Assembly: GCA_025642075.2 (NCBI GenBank)
Contig: JAODUO010000945.1
Location: forward strand, 1-64,000
DNA: 64,000 bases
Reading direction: 5' to 3'
Origin: Ridgeia piscesae
Taxonomy: Eukaryota > Annelida > Polychaeta > Sabellida > Siboglinidae
How positions within the stretch are numbered: position 1 is the first letter of the stretch; each line of letters starts with the position of its first letter. Below are positions 1 to 12,299 of the stretch, piece by piece. Under the pieces are notes generated by a model. It had not been told where the DNA came from, did no database searches, and worked only from the letters and a program-made list of their open reading frames with translations. The position numbers and the translations under genes are program-made.

Positions 1-997
1 ACACAGTACAGTCTCACATTACATTAAGTTGTCCAACTGTAATAAAAAATATGCAGAAATATGATAATCACACAACTTGCAAGAGCAATAAAATTTGCAC
101 CACCAGGTTTATTAGAATGCATGGCTTCTTCAATCAAACGTCAAAAATATTTATCACAAACTTCAATTTACATTGTGCATATTCATCATAAACAAGGGAG
201 ACAACCTAAAAGGGGGACATTTTCTCCAAAAGGCATCAAGTGCGTTAAATGTTTGTAGCTAATACACACTTTAGTACACACCACTGAAAACACATAACAG
301 ACATTACAAGAAAGAACCTTTGGCATTCTGAGAAAAATGACATTTTAACTGTCCCTAGCATAATCACCTGTCACAGCACCTGGTACAGTTATGACATTCA
401 CTAAATCATACAGATATTTACAAAAAGATAACAAATTATGACTGAACAACCGTAAGCATCGGGAAAGAAAGAGGAAAGAAATTGAAACTGTTACACAGCT
501 ATGAAAATACTGACAGAAGTATTGATTTCGCAGGTAAAAACTACAGGAAACTGCCAGACATGAAGCACCATTACTGAGGTGAAGAAACAGAGCAGAAGGG
601 AAAAGAAACTGTTGAATCTCGGAGGACAATAACAGGATTACCTGGGGTATCTACTGATTTTGTACACTTGCAATATTGGCATTTGACACAGGCATATATA
701 CAGAGGACGGCTAGAAGAAGTATCTGTAGTTGCATTTGTTATGAAGTATATTTCTAAGGAAACTTACCCCAAAATAAAGTGTATGTAAAACATCCACAAT
801 TTATCTGGAGTCATCGGAACAATCACAGAAAGTACATGTAATTTAATGAACATGCGACTTCTCATCCAGTGTTAAACCCAAACCATTCATAACCCTTATT
901 TGGAGGCGAATTTCAAAAGACAGTCTTCAGCAAAGTATACACTAAACACTTATTAGAAACACACAAACACAACATGCATACAGACCTGAAGATACAC
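1..997. other. Unique sequence, no gene seen
   Basis: Only short open frames (under 100 residues) are present and none resembles a protein I know. No splice-bounded exon or structured RNA is evident. It reads as ordinary AT-rich intergenic or intronic DNA leading into a CA microsatellite. Confidence 0.5.
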
Positions 998-1130
998 GCG
1001 CACACATGCACACACACACACACACACACGCACACACACCCACACACACACACACACACATGCATGCACACACACATGCATGCACACGCACACACACACA
1101 CTCACGTGTGTGCACACACACACACACAAG
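998..1130. repeat. (CA)n microsatellite with CACACG/CATGCA interruptions
   Basis: Nearly pure alternating CA on the plus strand, broken by ACGC, ACCC and CATGCATG units. The open frames here encode only His-Thr or Cys-Val runs and are not genes. Confidence 0.95.
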
Positions 1131-1349
1131 CATAGTCAGATGTCTGATCAAACAAACTGTCAGCAACGGCCGACAAATACAGACACCATTGTAAACGTTG
1201 TCTCTTCATATCAGAAAAGCTTTTCTCCACTTGTTATCTCAGACTGCTTTGTCTTCTTTTTTGTCTAAATTAAAAAATAATTTCACGTCAAATGGTGCTT
1301 ATCTGGAATGGTTAAATGCCTTTTGTATTAATCTTGCTAAACCTTGTCA

Positions 1350-2905
1350 ACTACGATACAGACAATGTATACAGTAACATTGTCGACAGAGACACAGACA
1401 ATGCACTGTGACACTGTCGACAGAGACACAGACAACGCATACTGTAACACTGTCGACAGAGACACATACAACGCATACTGTGACACTGTTGACAGAGACA
1501 CAGACAACGTATACTGTGACACTGTCGACAGAGACACAGACAACACATACTGTAACACTGTCGACAAAGACACAGACAATGCATACTGTGACACTGTTGA
1601 CAGAGACACAGACAACGTAATCTGTAACACTGTCGACAAAGACACTGACAACGCATACTGTAACACTGTTGACAGAGACACAGACAACGTATACTGTGAC
1701 ACTGTCGACAGAGACACAGACAACGTATACTGTGACACTGTCGACAGAGACACAGACAACGTATACTGTGACACTGTCGACAGAGACACAGACAACACAT
1801 ACTGTGACACTATCGACAGACACACAGACAATGTATACTGTGACACTGTCGACAGAGACACAGACAACACATACTGTGACACTGTCGACAGAGACACAGA
1901 CAACGTATACTGTGACACTGTTGACAGACACAGACAACGTATACTGTAACACTGTCGACAGAGACACAGACAACGCATACTGTGACACTGTTGACAGAGA
2001 CACAGACAATGCACTGTGACACTGTCGACAGAGACACAGACAACGCATACTGTGACACTGTCGACAGAGACACAGACAACGCATATTGTGACACTGTCGA
2101 CAGAGACACAGACAATGCGTACTGTGACACAGTCGACAGAGACACAGACAACGTATACTGTGACACTGTCGACAGAGACACAGACAACGCATACTGTGAC
2201 ACTGTCGACAGAGACACAGACAATGCGTACTGTGACACTGTCGACAGAGACACAGACAACGTATACTGTGACCTGTCGACAGAGACACAGACAACGCATA
2301 CTGTGACACTGTCGACAGAGACACAGACAATGCGTACTGTGACACTGTCGACAGAGACACAGACAACGTATACTGTGACGCTGTCGACAGAGACACAGAC
2401 AACGCATACTGTGACACTGTCGACAGAGACACAGACAATGCGTACTGTGACACTGTCGACAGAGACACAGACAATGCATACTGTGACACTGTCGACAGAG
2501 ACACAGACAACGCATACTGTGACACTGTTGACAGAGACACAGACAATGCGTAGTGTGACATTGTCGACAGAGACACAGACAACGCATACTGTGACACTGT
2601 CGACAGAGACACAGACAACGCATACTGTGACACCGTTGACAGAGACACAGACAATGCATACTGTGACACTGTCGACAGAGACACAGACAATGCATACTGT
2701 GACACTGTCGACAGAGACACAGACAACGCATACTGTAACACTGTCGACAGAGACACATACAACGCATAATGTGACACTGTCGACAAAGACACAGACAACG
2801 CATACTGTGACACTGTTGACAGAGACACAGACAATGCGTACTGTGACACTGTCGACAGAGACACAGACAACACATACTGTGACACTGTCGACAGAGACAC
2901 AGCAG
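1350..2905. repeat. 36-bp minisatellite, about 43 copies
   Basis: The unit is gacactgtcgacagagacac followed by agacaacgcatactgt (36 bp). It carries a GTCGAC palindrome in most copies. Variants differ by single bases (CTGTCGAC or CTGTTGAC; AACGCAT, AACGTAT, AATGCGT or AACACAT). Several copies are shortened, for example near 1927, 2005 and 2272. Because 36 is a multiple of three, frames on both strands stay open (up to 539 residues on the minus strand), but they encode only 12-residue reiterations such as TLSTETQTTHTV. The array begins around 1350 in AT-rich DNA and ends in unique sequence at about 2905. Confidence 0.96.
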
Positions 2906-3340
2906 AGTTGACTGTGACTTGCAGTCTTTAAAACTCTTAATCCTGTTACGTCCCACAATGAAGAAGGAGAACCACCATTCTGCAAAAACGTCCCCCCCCC
3001 AAGTCCTACAAGAGAAGCTCTCCCATAATGTTCACTCTGGTGGTGATCAAGTGCACAAAGAGACCAGTAAAGATGGGTATGTAAACCATTTTATTAAACC
3101 AGCACACCGTTGTATCCCAGTAATACGACACACATTAATAACGTCACGGGTCTGAATGATGCCGTAAAATATTTTACAATCAGCTAATGTGGACAGCAAA
3201 CGTCGCTGAGAACTTACAACAAGGAACGCAGTGGCCAACATCGAATATGACCAAATAATATTTGCGTAGACGCACCTGACAATCATGGTTAGATGGATCG
3301 GCTATGGGTCTGTGTAAAAGAGGAATTGCAAGTGCAGTGT
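2906..3340. other. Unique spacer between two minisatellites
   Basis: About 430 bp of non-repetitive DNA with a C10 run near 2992. No conserved coding segment or RNA gene is recognised. Confidence 0.5.
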
Positions 3341-3344
3341 GTGT

Positions 3345-4510
3345 ACAGTCGATGACTTCTGAGAACCCTGCACTCCCAGTGGTAAATGACTTCTGAGAAC
3401 CCTGCACTCCCAACAGTAAATGACTTCTGAGAACCCTACACTCCCAATCGTAAATGACTTCTGAGAACCCTGCACTCCCAATGGTAAATGACTTCTGAGA
3501 TCCCTGCACTCCCAATGGTAAATGACTTCTGAGATCCCTGCACTCCCAGTGGTAAATGACTTCTGAGATCCCTGCACTCCCAGTGGTAAATGACTTCTGA
3601 GAACCCTGCACTCCCAGTGGTAAATGACTTCTGAGATCCCTGCACTCCCAATGGTAAATGACTTCTGAGATCCCTGCACTCCCAGTGGTAAATGACTTCT
3701 GAGAACCCTGCACTCCCAGTGGTAAATGACTTCTGAGAACCCTGCACTCCCAATAGTAAATGACTTCTGAGAACCCTGCACTCCCAATGGTAAATGACTT
3801 CTGAGAACCCTGCACTCCCAATGGTAAATGACTTCTGAGAACCCTGCACTCCCAATGGTAAATGACTTCTGAGAACCCTGCACTCCCAATGGTAAATGAC
3901 TTCTGAGAACCCTGCACTCCCAATGGTAAATGACTTCTGAGAACCCTGCACTCCCAGTGGTAAATGACTTCTGAGAACCCTGCACTCCCAATGGTAAATG
4001 ACTTCTGAGAACCCTGCACTCCCAATGGTAAATGACTTCTGAGAACCCTGCACTCCCAATGGTAAATGACTTCTGAGACCCTGCACTCCCATGGTAAATG
4101 ACTTCTGAGACCCTGCACTCCCAGTGGTAAATGCTTGAGTTGCACCAGTGGTAAATGACTTCTGAATCCCTGACTCCCATGGTAAATTTCTGAGACCCTG
4201 ACTCCCAATGGTAAATGACTTCTGAGATCCCTGCACTCCCAATGGTAAATGCTTCTGAGACCCTGCACTCCCAATGGTAAATGACTTCTGAGCCCTGCAC
4301 TCCCATGGTAAATGACTCTGGAACCCGATCCCATAGTAAATGACTCTGGACCTCACTCATGGTAAATGACTTCCATGAGACCCTGCACTCCCAAGTGGTA
4401 AATGACTTCTGAGACCCTGCACTACCAGTGGTAAATGACTTCTGAGAACCCTGCACTCCCATGGTAAATGACTTCTGAGAACCCTGCACTCCCAGTGGTA
4501 AATGACTGAG
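3345..4510. repeat. 34-bp minisatellite, about 34 copies, decaying to the right
   Basis: The unit is tgacttctgagaaccctgca followed by ctcccaatggtaaa (34 bp). Variants are GAACCC or GATCCC, and CCCAATGG or CCCAGTGG. From 3345 to about 4070 the units are uniform. From about 4075 they carry many one- to several-base deletions. Minus-strand open frames of 306-442 residues are translations of this unit in cycling frames (SQKSFTIGSAGF-like) and are not a protein family. Confidence 0.95.
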
Positions 4511-4690
4511 AACCTGCACTCCATGGAAATGACTGGCAAACACTGAACAGAACTTCTCCAGACGGAAATGACTTGCTGAGATCTGCCTGCAACTCCCATG
4601 GATACAATGACTGTGCTGAGTAACCTGCATCTCCTCATGGAAAACATGACTGGCAGAGACACTCCAGCACTCCCATGGTCAAACTGACTG
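4510..4690. repeat. Hybrid transition zone between the 34-bp and 53-bp repeats
   Basis: Units here mix features of both neighbours. They keep AATGACT and the CTCCCATGG end of the 34-bp unit, and acquire GACTGG, AACACT and ACAGAAC fragments of the 53-bp unit. Lengths are irregular. This could be true decay at an array boundary or a poorly resolved assembly or consensus. Confidence 0.6.
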
Positions 4691-7600
4691 GACCAGTAAC
4701 ACTTACACAGAACAATCTCCACCATGGACGGACCAACTGACTGGACCAGTAACACTCCACAGAACAATCTCCTCCATGGACGACCCTGACTGGCCAGTAA
4801 CACTGACACAGAACAATCTCCTCCATGGACGAAATGACTTCAGTAACACTGCACAGAACAATCTCCTCTGGACGACCACTGACTGGACCAGTAACATGAC
4901 ACAGAACAATCTCACTCCATGGACAGACCAACTGACTGGACCAGTAACACTGCACAGAACAATCTCCTCCATGGACGGACCAACTGACTGGACCAGTAAC
5001 ACTGACACAGAACAATCTCCCCATGGACGACCAACTGACTGGACCAGTAACACTGACACAGAACAATCTCCTCCATGGACGACCAACTGACTGGACCAGT
5101 AACACTACACAGAACAATCTCCTCCATGGACGGACCAACTGACTGGACCAGTAACACTGCACAGAACAATCTCCCCATGGACGGACCAACTGACTGACCA
5201 GTACACTGGCACAGAACAATCTCCCCATGGACGACATCTGACTGGACCAGTAACACTTACACAGAACAATCTCCACCATGGACGGACCAACTGACTGGAC
5301 CAGTTAAACACTGGCACAGAACAATCTCCTCCATGGACGGACCAACTGACTGGACCAGTAACACTGACACAGAACAATCTCCTCCATGGACGGACCAACT
5401 GACTGGACCAGTAACACTGACACAGAACAATCTCCTCCATGGACGGACCAACTGACTGGACCAGTAACACTGACACAGAACAATCTCCTCCATGGACAGA
5501 CCAACTGACTGGACCAGTAACACTGACACAGAACAATCTCCTCCATGGACGGACCAACTGACTGGACCAGTAACACTGACACAGAACAATCTCCTCCATG
5601 GACGGACCAACTGACTGGACCAGTAACACTGACACAGAACAATCTCCTCCATGGAGGACCAACTGACTGGACCAGTAACACTGCACAGAACAATCTCCTC
5701 CATGGACGGACCAACTGACTGGACCAGTAACACTGACACAGAACAATCTCCTCCATGGACGGACCAACTGACTGGACCAGTAACACTGCACAGAACAATC
5801 TCCCCATGGACGGACCAACTGACTGGACCAGTAACACTCCATGGACGGACCAACTGACTGGACCAGTAACACTGACACAGAACAATCTCCTCCATGGACG
5901 GACCAACTGACTGGACCAGTAACACTGACACAGAACAATCTCCTCCATGGACGGACCAACTGACTGGACCAGTAACACTGACACAGAACAATCTCCTCCA
6001 TGGACGGACCAACTGACTGGACCAGTAACACTGACACAGAACAATCTCCTCCATGGACGGACCAACTGACTGGACCAGTAACACTGGCACAGAACAATCT
6101 CCTCCATGGACGGACCAACTGACTGGACCAGTAACACTGACACAGAACAATCTCCTCCATGGACGGACCAACTGACTGGACCAGTAACACTGACACAGAA
6201 CAATCTCCTCCATGGACGGACCAACTGACTGGACCAGTAACACTGCACAGAACAATCTCCACCATGGACGGACCAACTGACTGGACCAGTAACACTGACA
6301 CAGAACAATCTCCTCCATGAACGGACCGGACCAACTGACTGGACCAGTAACACTGGCACAGAACAATCTCCTCCATGGACGGACCAACTGACTGGACCAG
6401 TAACACTGACACAGAACAATCTCCACCATGGACGGACCAACTGACTGGACCAGTAACACTGACACAGAACAATCTCCTCCATGGACGGACCAACTGACTG
6501 GACCAGTAACACTGGCACAGAACAATCTCCTCCATGGACGGACCAACTGACTGGACCAGTAACACTGGCACAGAACAATCTCCTCCATGGACGGACCAAC
6601 TGACTGGACCAGTAACACTGACACAGAACAATCTCCTCCATGGACGGACCAACTGACTGGACCAGTAACACTGGCACAGAACAATCTCCTCCATGGACGG
6701 ACCAACTGACTGGACCAGTAACACTGACACAGAACAATCTCCTCCATGGACGGACCAACTGACTGGACCAGTAACACTGCACAGAACAATCTCCTCCATG
6801 GACGGACCAACTGACTGGACCAGTAACACTGACACAGAACAATCTCCTCCATGGACGGACCAACTGACTGGACCAGTAACACTGGCACAGAACAATCTCC
6901 TCCATGGACGGACCAACTGACTGGACCAGTAACACTGGCACAGAACAATCTCCTCCATGGACGGACCAACTGACTGGACCAGTAACACTGACACAGAACA
7001 ATCTCCTCCATGGACGGACCAACTGACTGGACCAGTAACACTGACACAGAACAATCTCCTCCATGGACGGACCAACTGACTGGACCAGTAACACTGACAC
7101 AGAACAATCTCCTCCATGGACGGACCAACTGACTGGACCAGTAACACTGACACAGAACAATCTCCCCATGGACGGACCAACTGATGGAAGTAACACGCAC
7201 AGAACAATCTCCCCATGGACGGACCAACTGACTGGACCAGTAACACTGACACAGAACAATCTCCTCCATGGACGGACCAACTGACTGGACCAGTAACACT
7301 GACACAGAACAATCTCCTCCATGGACGGACCAACTGACTGGACCAGTAACACTACACAGAACAATCTCCCCATGGACGGACCAACTGACTGGACCAGTAA
7401 CACTGACACAGAACAATCTCCTCCATGGACGGACCAACTGACTGGACCAGTAACACTGGCACAGAACAATCTCCTCCATGGACGGACCAACTGACTGGAC
7501 CAGTAACACTGGCACAGAACAATCTCCACCATGGACGGACCAACTGACTGGACCAGTAACACTGGCACAGAACAATCTCCTCCATGGACGGACCAACTGA

Positions 7601-10205
7601 CTGGACCAGTAACACTGACACAGAACAATCTCCACCATGGACGGACCAACTGACTGGACCAGTAACACTTGACACAGAACAATCTCCTCCATGGACGGAC
7701 CAACTGACTGGACCAGTAACACTGACACAGAACAATCTCCACCATGGACGGACCAACTGACTGGACCAGTAACACTGACACAGAACAATCTCCACCATGG
7801 ACGGACCAACTGACTGGACCAGTAACACTTGACACAGAACAATCTCCACCATGGACGGACCAACTGACTGGACCAGTAACACTGGCACAGAACAATCTCC
7901 TCCATGGACGGACCAACTGACTGGACCAGTAACACTGACACAGAACAATCTCCACCATGGACGGACCAACTGACTGGACCAGTAACACTGCACAGAACAA
8001 TCTCCCCATGGACGGACCAACTGACTGGACCAGTAACACTGCACAGAACAATCTCCTCCATGGACGGACCAACTGACTGGACCAGTGAACACTGGGCCAA
8101 CACCAAGCACAGAACAATCTCCTCCATGGACGGACCAACTGACTGGACCAGTAACACTGGCACAGAACAATCTCCACCATGGACGGACCAACTGACTGGA
8201 CCAGTAACACTGACACAGAACAATCTCCACCATGGACGGACCAACTGACTGGACCAGTAACACTTACACAGAACAATCTCCTCCATGGACGGACCAACTG
8301 ACTGGACCAGTAACACTGGCACAGAACAATCTCCACCATGGACGGACCAACTGACTGGACCAGTAACACTGACACAGAACAATCTCCTCCATGGACGGAC
8401 CAACTGACTGGACCAGTAACACTGACACAGAACAATCTCCACCATGGACGGACCAACTGACTGGACCAGTAACACTGACACAGAACAATCTCCTCCATGG
8501 ACGGACCAACTGACTGGACCAGTAACACTGGCACAGAACAATCTCCTCCATGGACGGACCAACTGACTGGACCAGTAACACTGACACAGAACAATCTCCT
8601 CCATGGACGGACCAACTGACTGGACCAGTAACACTGCACAGAACAATCTCCCCATGGACGGACCAACTGACTGGACCAGTAACACGTAGCACAGAACAAT
8701 CTCCACCATGGACGGACCAACTGACTGGACCAGTAACACTGACACAGAACAATCTCCTCCATGGACGGACCAACTGACTGGACCAGTAACACTGGCACAG
8801 AACAATCTCCACCATGGACGGACCAACTGACTGGACCAGTAACACTGACACAGAACAATCTCCACCATGGACGGACCAACTGACTGGACCAGTAACACTG
8901 ACACAGAACAATCTCCACCATGGACGGACCAACTGACTGGACCAGTAACACTGCACAGAACAATCTCCACCATGGACGGACCAACTGACTGGACCAGTAA
9001 CACTGGCACAGAACAATCTCCTCCATGGACGGACCAACTGACTGGACCAGTAACACTACACAGAACAATCTCCTCCATGGACGGACCAACTGACTGGACC
9101 AGTAACACTGGCACAGAACAATCTCCTCCATGGACGGACCAACTGACTGGACCAGTAACACTGACACAGAACAATCTCCTCCATGGACGGACCAACTGAC
9201 TGGACCAGTAACACCGGCACAGAACAATCTCCTCAATGGACGGACCAACTGACTGGACCAGTAACACTGACACAGAACAATCTCCTCCATGGACGGACCA
9301 ACTGACTGGACCTGTGAGTAACACTGACACAGAACAATCTCCACCATGGACGGACCAACTGATTGGACTTGTGAGTAACACTGGCACAGAACAATCTCCT
9401 CCATGGACGGACCAACTGACTGGACCAGTAACACTGGCACAGAACAATCTCCACCATGGACGGACCAACTGACTGGACCAGTAACACTGACACAGAACAA
9501 TCTCCACCATGGACGGACCAACTGACTGGACCAGTAACACTGACACAGAACAATCTCCACCATGGACGGACCAACTGATTGGACTTGTGAGTAACACTGG
9601 CACAGAACAATCTCCTCCATGGACGGACCAACTGACTGGACCAGTAACACTGGCACAGAACAATCTCCTCCATGGACGGACCAACTGACTGGACCAGTAA
9701 CACTGGCACAGAACAATCTCCACCATGGACGGACCAACTGACTGGACCAGTAACACTGACACAGAACAATCTCCTCCATGGACGGACCAACTGACTGGAC
9801 CAGTAACACTGACACAGAACAATCTCCACCATGGACGGACCAACTGACTGGACCAGTAACACTGGCACAGAACAATCTCCACCATGGACGGACCAACTGA
9901 CTGGACCAGTAACACTGACACAGAACAATCTCCTCCATGGACGGACCAACTGACTGGACCAGTAACACTGACACAGAACAATCTCCACCATGGACGGACC
10001 AACTGACTGGACCAGTAACACTGACACAGAACAATCTCCACCATGGACGGACCAACTGACTGGACCAGTAACACTGGCACAGAACAATCTCCACCATGGA
10101 CGGACCAACTGACTGGACCAGTAACACTGACACAGAACAATCTCCACCATGGACGGACCAACTGACTGGACCAGTAACACTGGCACAGAACAATCTCCTC
10201 CCAAT
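4690..10205. repeat. 53-bp minisatellite, about 104 copies
   Basis: The unit is ctgactggaccagtaacact, gacacagaacaatctcctcc, atggacggaccaa (53 bp; for example phase 5341 to 5394). Main variants are ACTGACACAG, ACTGGCACAG or ACTGCACAG, and CTCCTCCATGG or CTCCACCATGG. The left end (4690-5300) is ragged; the rest is homogeneous. The CTCCACC form is enriched between about 7.5 and 10.2 kb. Since 53 is not a multiple of three, an open frame passes through all three frames every 159 bp. The minus strand lacks stops in these frames, giving spurious frames of up to 1735 codons. Confidence 0.97.
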
Positions 10206-11270
10206 GACAGCCTGACACACAGTCAAGATAATGCAAGACAATGCAAATGAGGATAATATGAAAGATAACTTGTAAAACAAGACAATGTATGGTAACATGA
10301 GACAATGCCAGACAAGGCAGGTAAGGAATGACAAGGTAAGAAAATACAAGAAAACTAAATAGTATTATGCCATGTAAGACAAGACAAGAGAATGCAAAAT
10401 AGACATTTAGCAAGACACTGTGAGATATAGCATGGCAATATATGGCAACAGAAGCCATCTGCAATAATGCAAGACAATATCAGACAATAATGCAAAGCAG
10501 TGATGAAATATGACCGTCAGTCCACATAAATGTTACCACATTTTATTCCAGCTTCTGTTAGTGCACTGGCGCAGTGTACGTCACTTGAGACTTGAGACAT
10601 TGGAACCCAGTGCAGATTGGACAAGATTCCCATCAAGTCTCATGTCAGTAGCTTAATAGAGTTTTAGCAGGATCCAACAATATTCCCACCTCCTCTCATG
10701 TGATATAGATTTTTAACAAGACTTAGCAGGACCCCTACACTCTCTCATTATTCATACACTTTTCACAAGACTTAATAAGATTCTAACCTATCGTGTAATG
10801 CAATTTCAAATTTTTATAACATTTTAATAGGACTTAATAAGATTGCTATCTAAGCTGACAGGCTGCAGACTTTCACACGGTATGTCTATGTGAAAAAACA
10901 TTGCAGTGCGTGTCATGTGAGGTGTTTGCAACTGTCATTCTTGGGAAAATAACAAAACATGCATACTGGTGCTCAGTGCAACTGTGCTATATGCAGTAGT
11001 GCCCAGTGCACTTTGTCAAGAAGTCTGTCATTAAATTTGTCAAGGCTGTTGCTATGAAACGCTACATTCAGTTGACTTGACTGTGTCTTGCAAGTAAGCA
11101 ATGTCCTTAATTTTACACCTATGATACACCCATTTTCAAAGCATATCTGACTTTAGCTATGATTTTGGAAGACCTTTTTGGCTCCTTATTTTGTGGCCAC
11201 CCACCATGGCCACCCACTCTCTCGTATTTCTACCTGTCCAAATTGGGTTTTACACACCCCAATGATAGTC
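10206..11270. other. Low-complexity and unique DNA, no gene seen
   Basis: From 10215 to about 10500 the sequence is rich in degenerate AAGACAATGCA motifs. Around 10660-10860 there are loose repeats of a GACTTAATAAGATTC-like motif. The open frame that enters from the 53-bp array into this segment on the minus strand is not supported by any recognisable domain. Confidence 0.5.
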
Positions 11271-11274
11271 TACA

Positions 11275-11505
11275 TAAAACTATGCCCCCAACTGACTGGG
11301 TCAACCCCCTTGGTCAATCTTTATACATGTACTCCCAACTTAAACTGGATCACCCCCCCCCACACACACACACACACACACTTGGTATTGTCAGACCCCC
11401 CCCCCACCTGAATCAACCCCCTCAGCAGTGTTACACCCCCAACTAATTGGGTCAACCCCCCCCCCCCGGTATTGTTAAACCCCCAACTAACTGTGTCAGC
11501 CCATC
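11275..11505. repeat. Degenerate C-rich repeat with CA tract
   Basis: Loose copies of a CCCCCAACTAACTGGGTCAA-like motif are separated by runs of 7-13 C and one (CA)n tract at 11360-11380. The poly-C runs are a likely place for length errors. Confidence 0.75.
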
Positions 11506-11639
11506 TCCTTAGAGGCAATAGCACAACTGCACTCTCCAGTCAGTCACTAAAAGGAGATAACAAAAATGAAGCTGTGTTTCCTTGTCTCATTGCCCACAAG
11601 GTGGAGCAGTAATTAATTACTCCTTAAGGGAATTAGACT

Positions 11640-11672
11640 CAATGACACTGGCACAGAACAATCCCTGGCCAG
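11640..11672 (+). repeat. Isolated fragment matching the 53-bp repeat unit
   Basis: The 19-base stretch acactggcacagaacaatc at about 11646 is identical to the middle of the 53-bp unit (GGCACAG variant). It is followed by CCTGGCCAGTA, recalling GACCAGTA of the unit. It sits 1.4 kb outside the array. Confidence 0.6.
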
Positions 11673-11799
11673 TACTTAGTTCTGTGACCTCAGGGTTTAT
11701 AATTAAGGTGATAATGTTTACAGAATCATAAAGATAACTGTATTCCCTGTGGTGAAGCAGTGTATGGTGTAAACAATGCCTAATGTTTGCATTGCTTAA

Positions 11800-12060
11800 T
11801 GCTGGACACAGTGGTCAAGCAGTCAGGATGCTGGACTGTCATTCAAAGAAACTGGGTTTGAACCTGCATGTTACCAGGAGTTGACTCCAGATTGATTTGG
11901 ACTGCATTGAAAACTGGCCAATTTAGTTCCCCCTACTTTGCCTGTGTCTTATGGAAGAGACGCTACAAGTCATTGGTCCCTTCTCTCTGGTGTCTGTGCC
12001 AGGGAAAGTAAATCCCGCGCTGGGAAGTGGGAAAACATTGGTGGTCACTTTTAGTTTGTA
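11800..12060 (+). mobile_element. tRNA-derived SINE, family distinct from the 23-kb cluster
   Basis: A tRNA-like head shows an A-box-like TGGTCAAGCAGTCAGG (about 11811) and a good B box GGGTTTGAACC (about 11858), spaced as in a Pol III internal promoter. The downstream body (CAGGAGTTGACTCC and onward) is unrelated to the SINE copies at 22.8-24.9 kb. The 3' boundary is uncertain. A decayed tRNA gene is less likely because a proper acceptor stem is not obvious. Confidence 0.6.
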
Positions 12061-12194
12061 TATATTGCCTAGTTACTCCAGAACCTGTCCAAGACTTGTG
12101 AAAATTTCCCACGCATGCAAACACAGGAAGCTGCTTCCTTAATTCCAATACGATTGAGTCCTATGTACTCCAACATGGCCACAAAGAGCATTTA

Positions 12195-12297
12195 ACCCCC
12201 CCTTGGGCACCCACCCTTGGGCACCCACCCTTGGGCACCTACCCTTGGGCACCTACCCTTGGGTACCCACCCTTGGGCCCCACCCTTGTTCACCCAT
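12195..12297. repeat. Short tandem repeat of CCCTTGGGCACCCA, about 7 copies
   Basis: Consecutive 14-15 bp units read CACCCTTGGGCAC or TACCCTTGGGCAC with minor changes. Each contains the short palindrome CCCTTGGG. Confidence 0.9.
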
Positions 12298-12299
12298 CC

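Noticed and set aside
1337..2956. Minus-strand frame of 539 codons rich in Cys-Leu-Arg-Gln
   Set aside because: It is produced by the 36-bp repeat, with equally long frames on both strands and a fixed 12-residue period.
5257..10464. A 1,735-codon minus-strand open frame
   Set aside because: It is the translation of the 53-bp minisatellite in rotating frames. Parallel frames are equally open, there is no domain, and the non-repeat start has no family resemblance.
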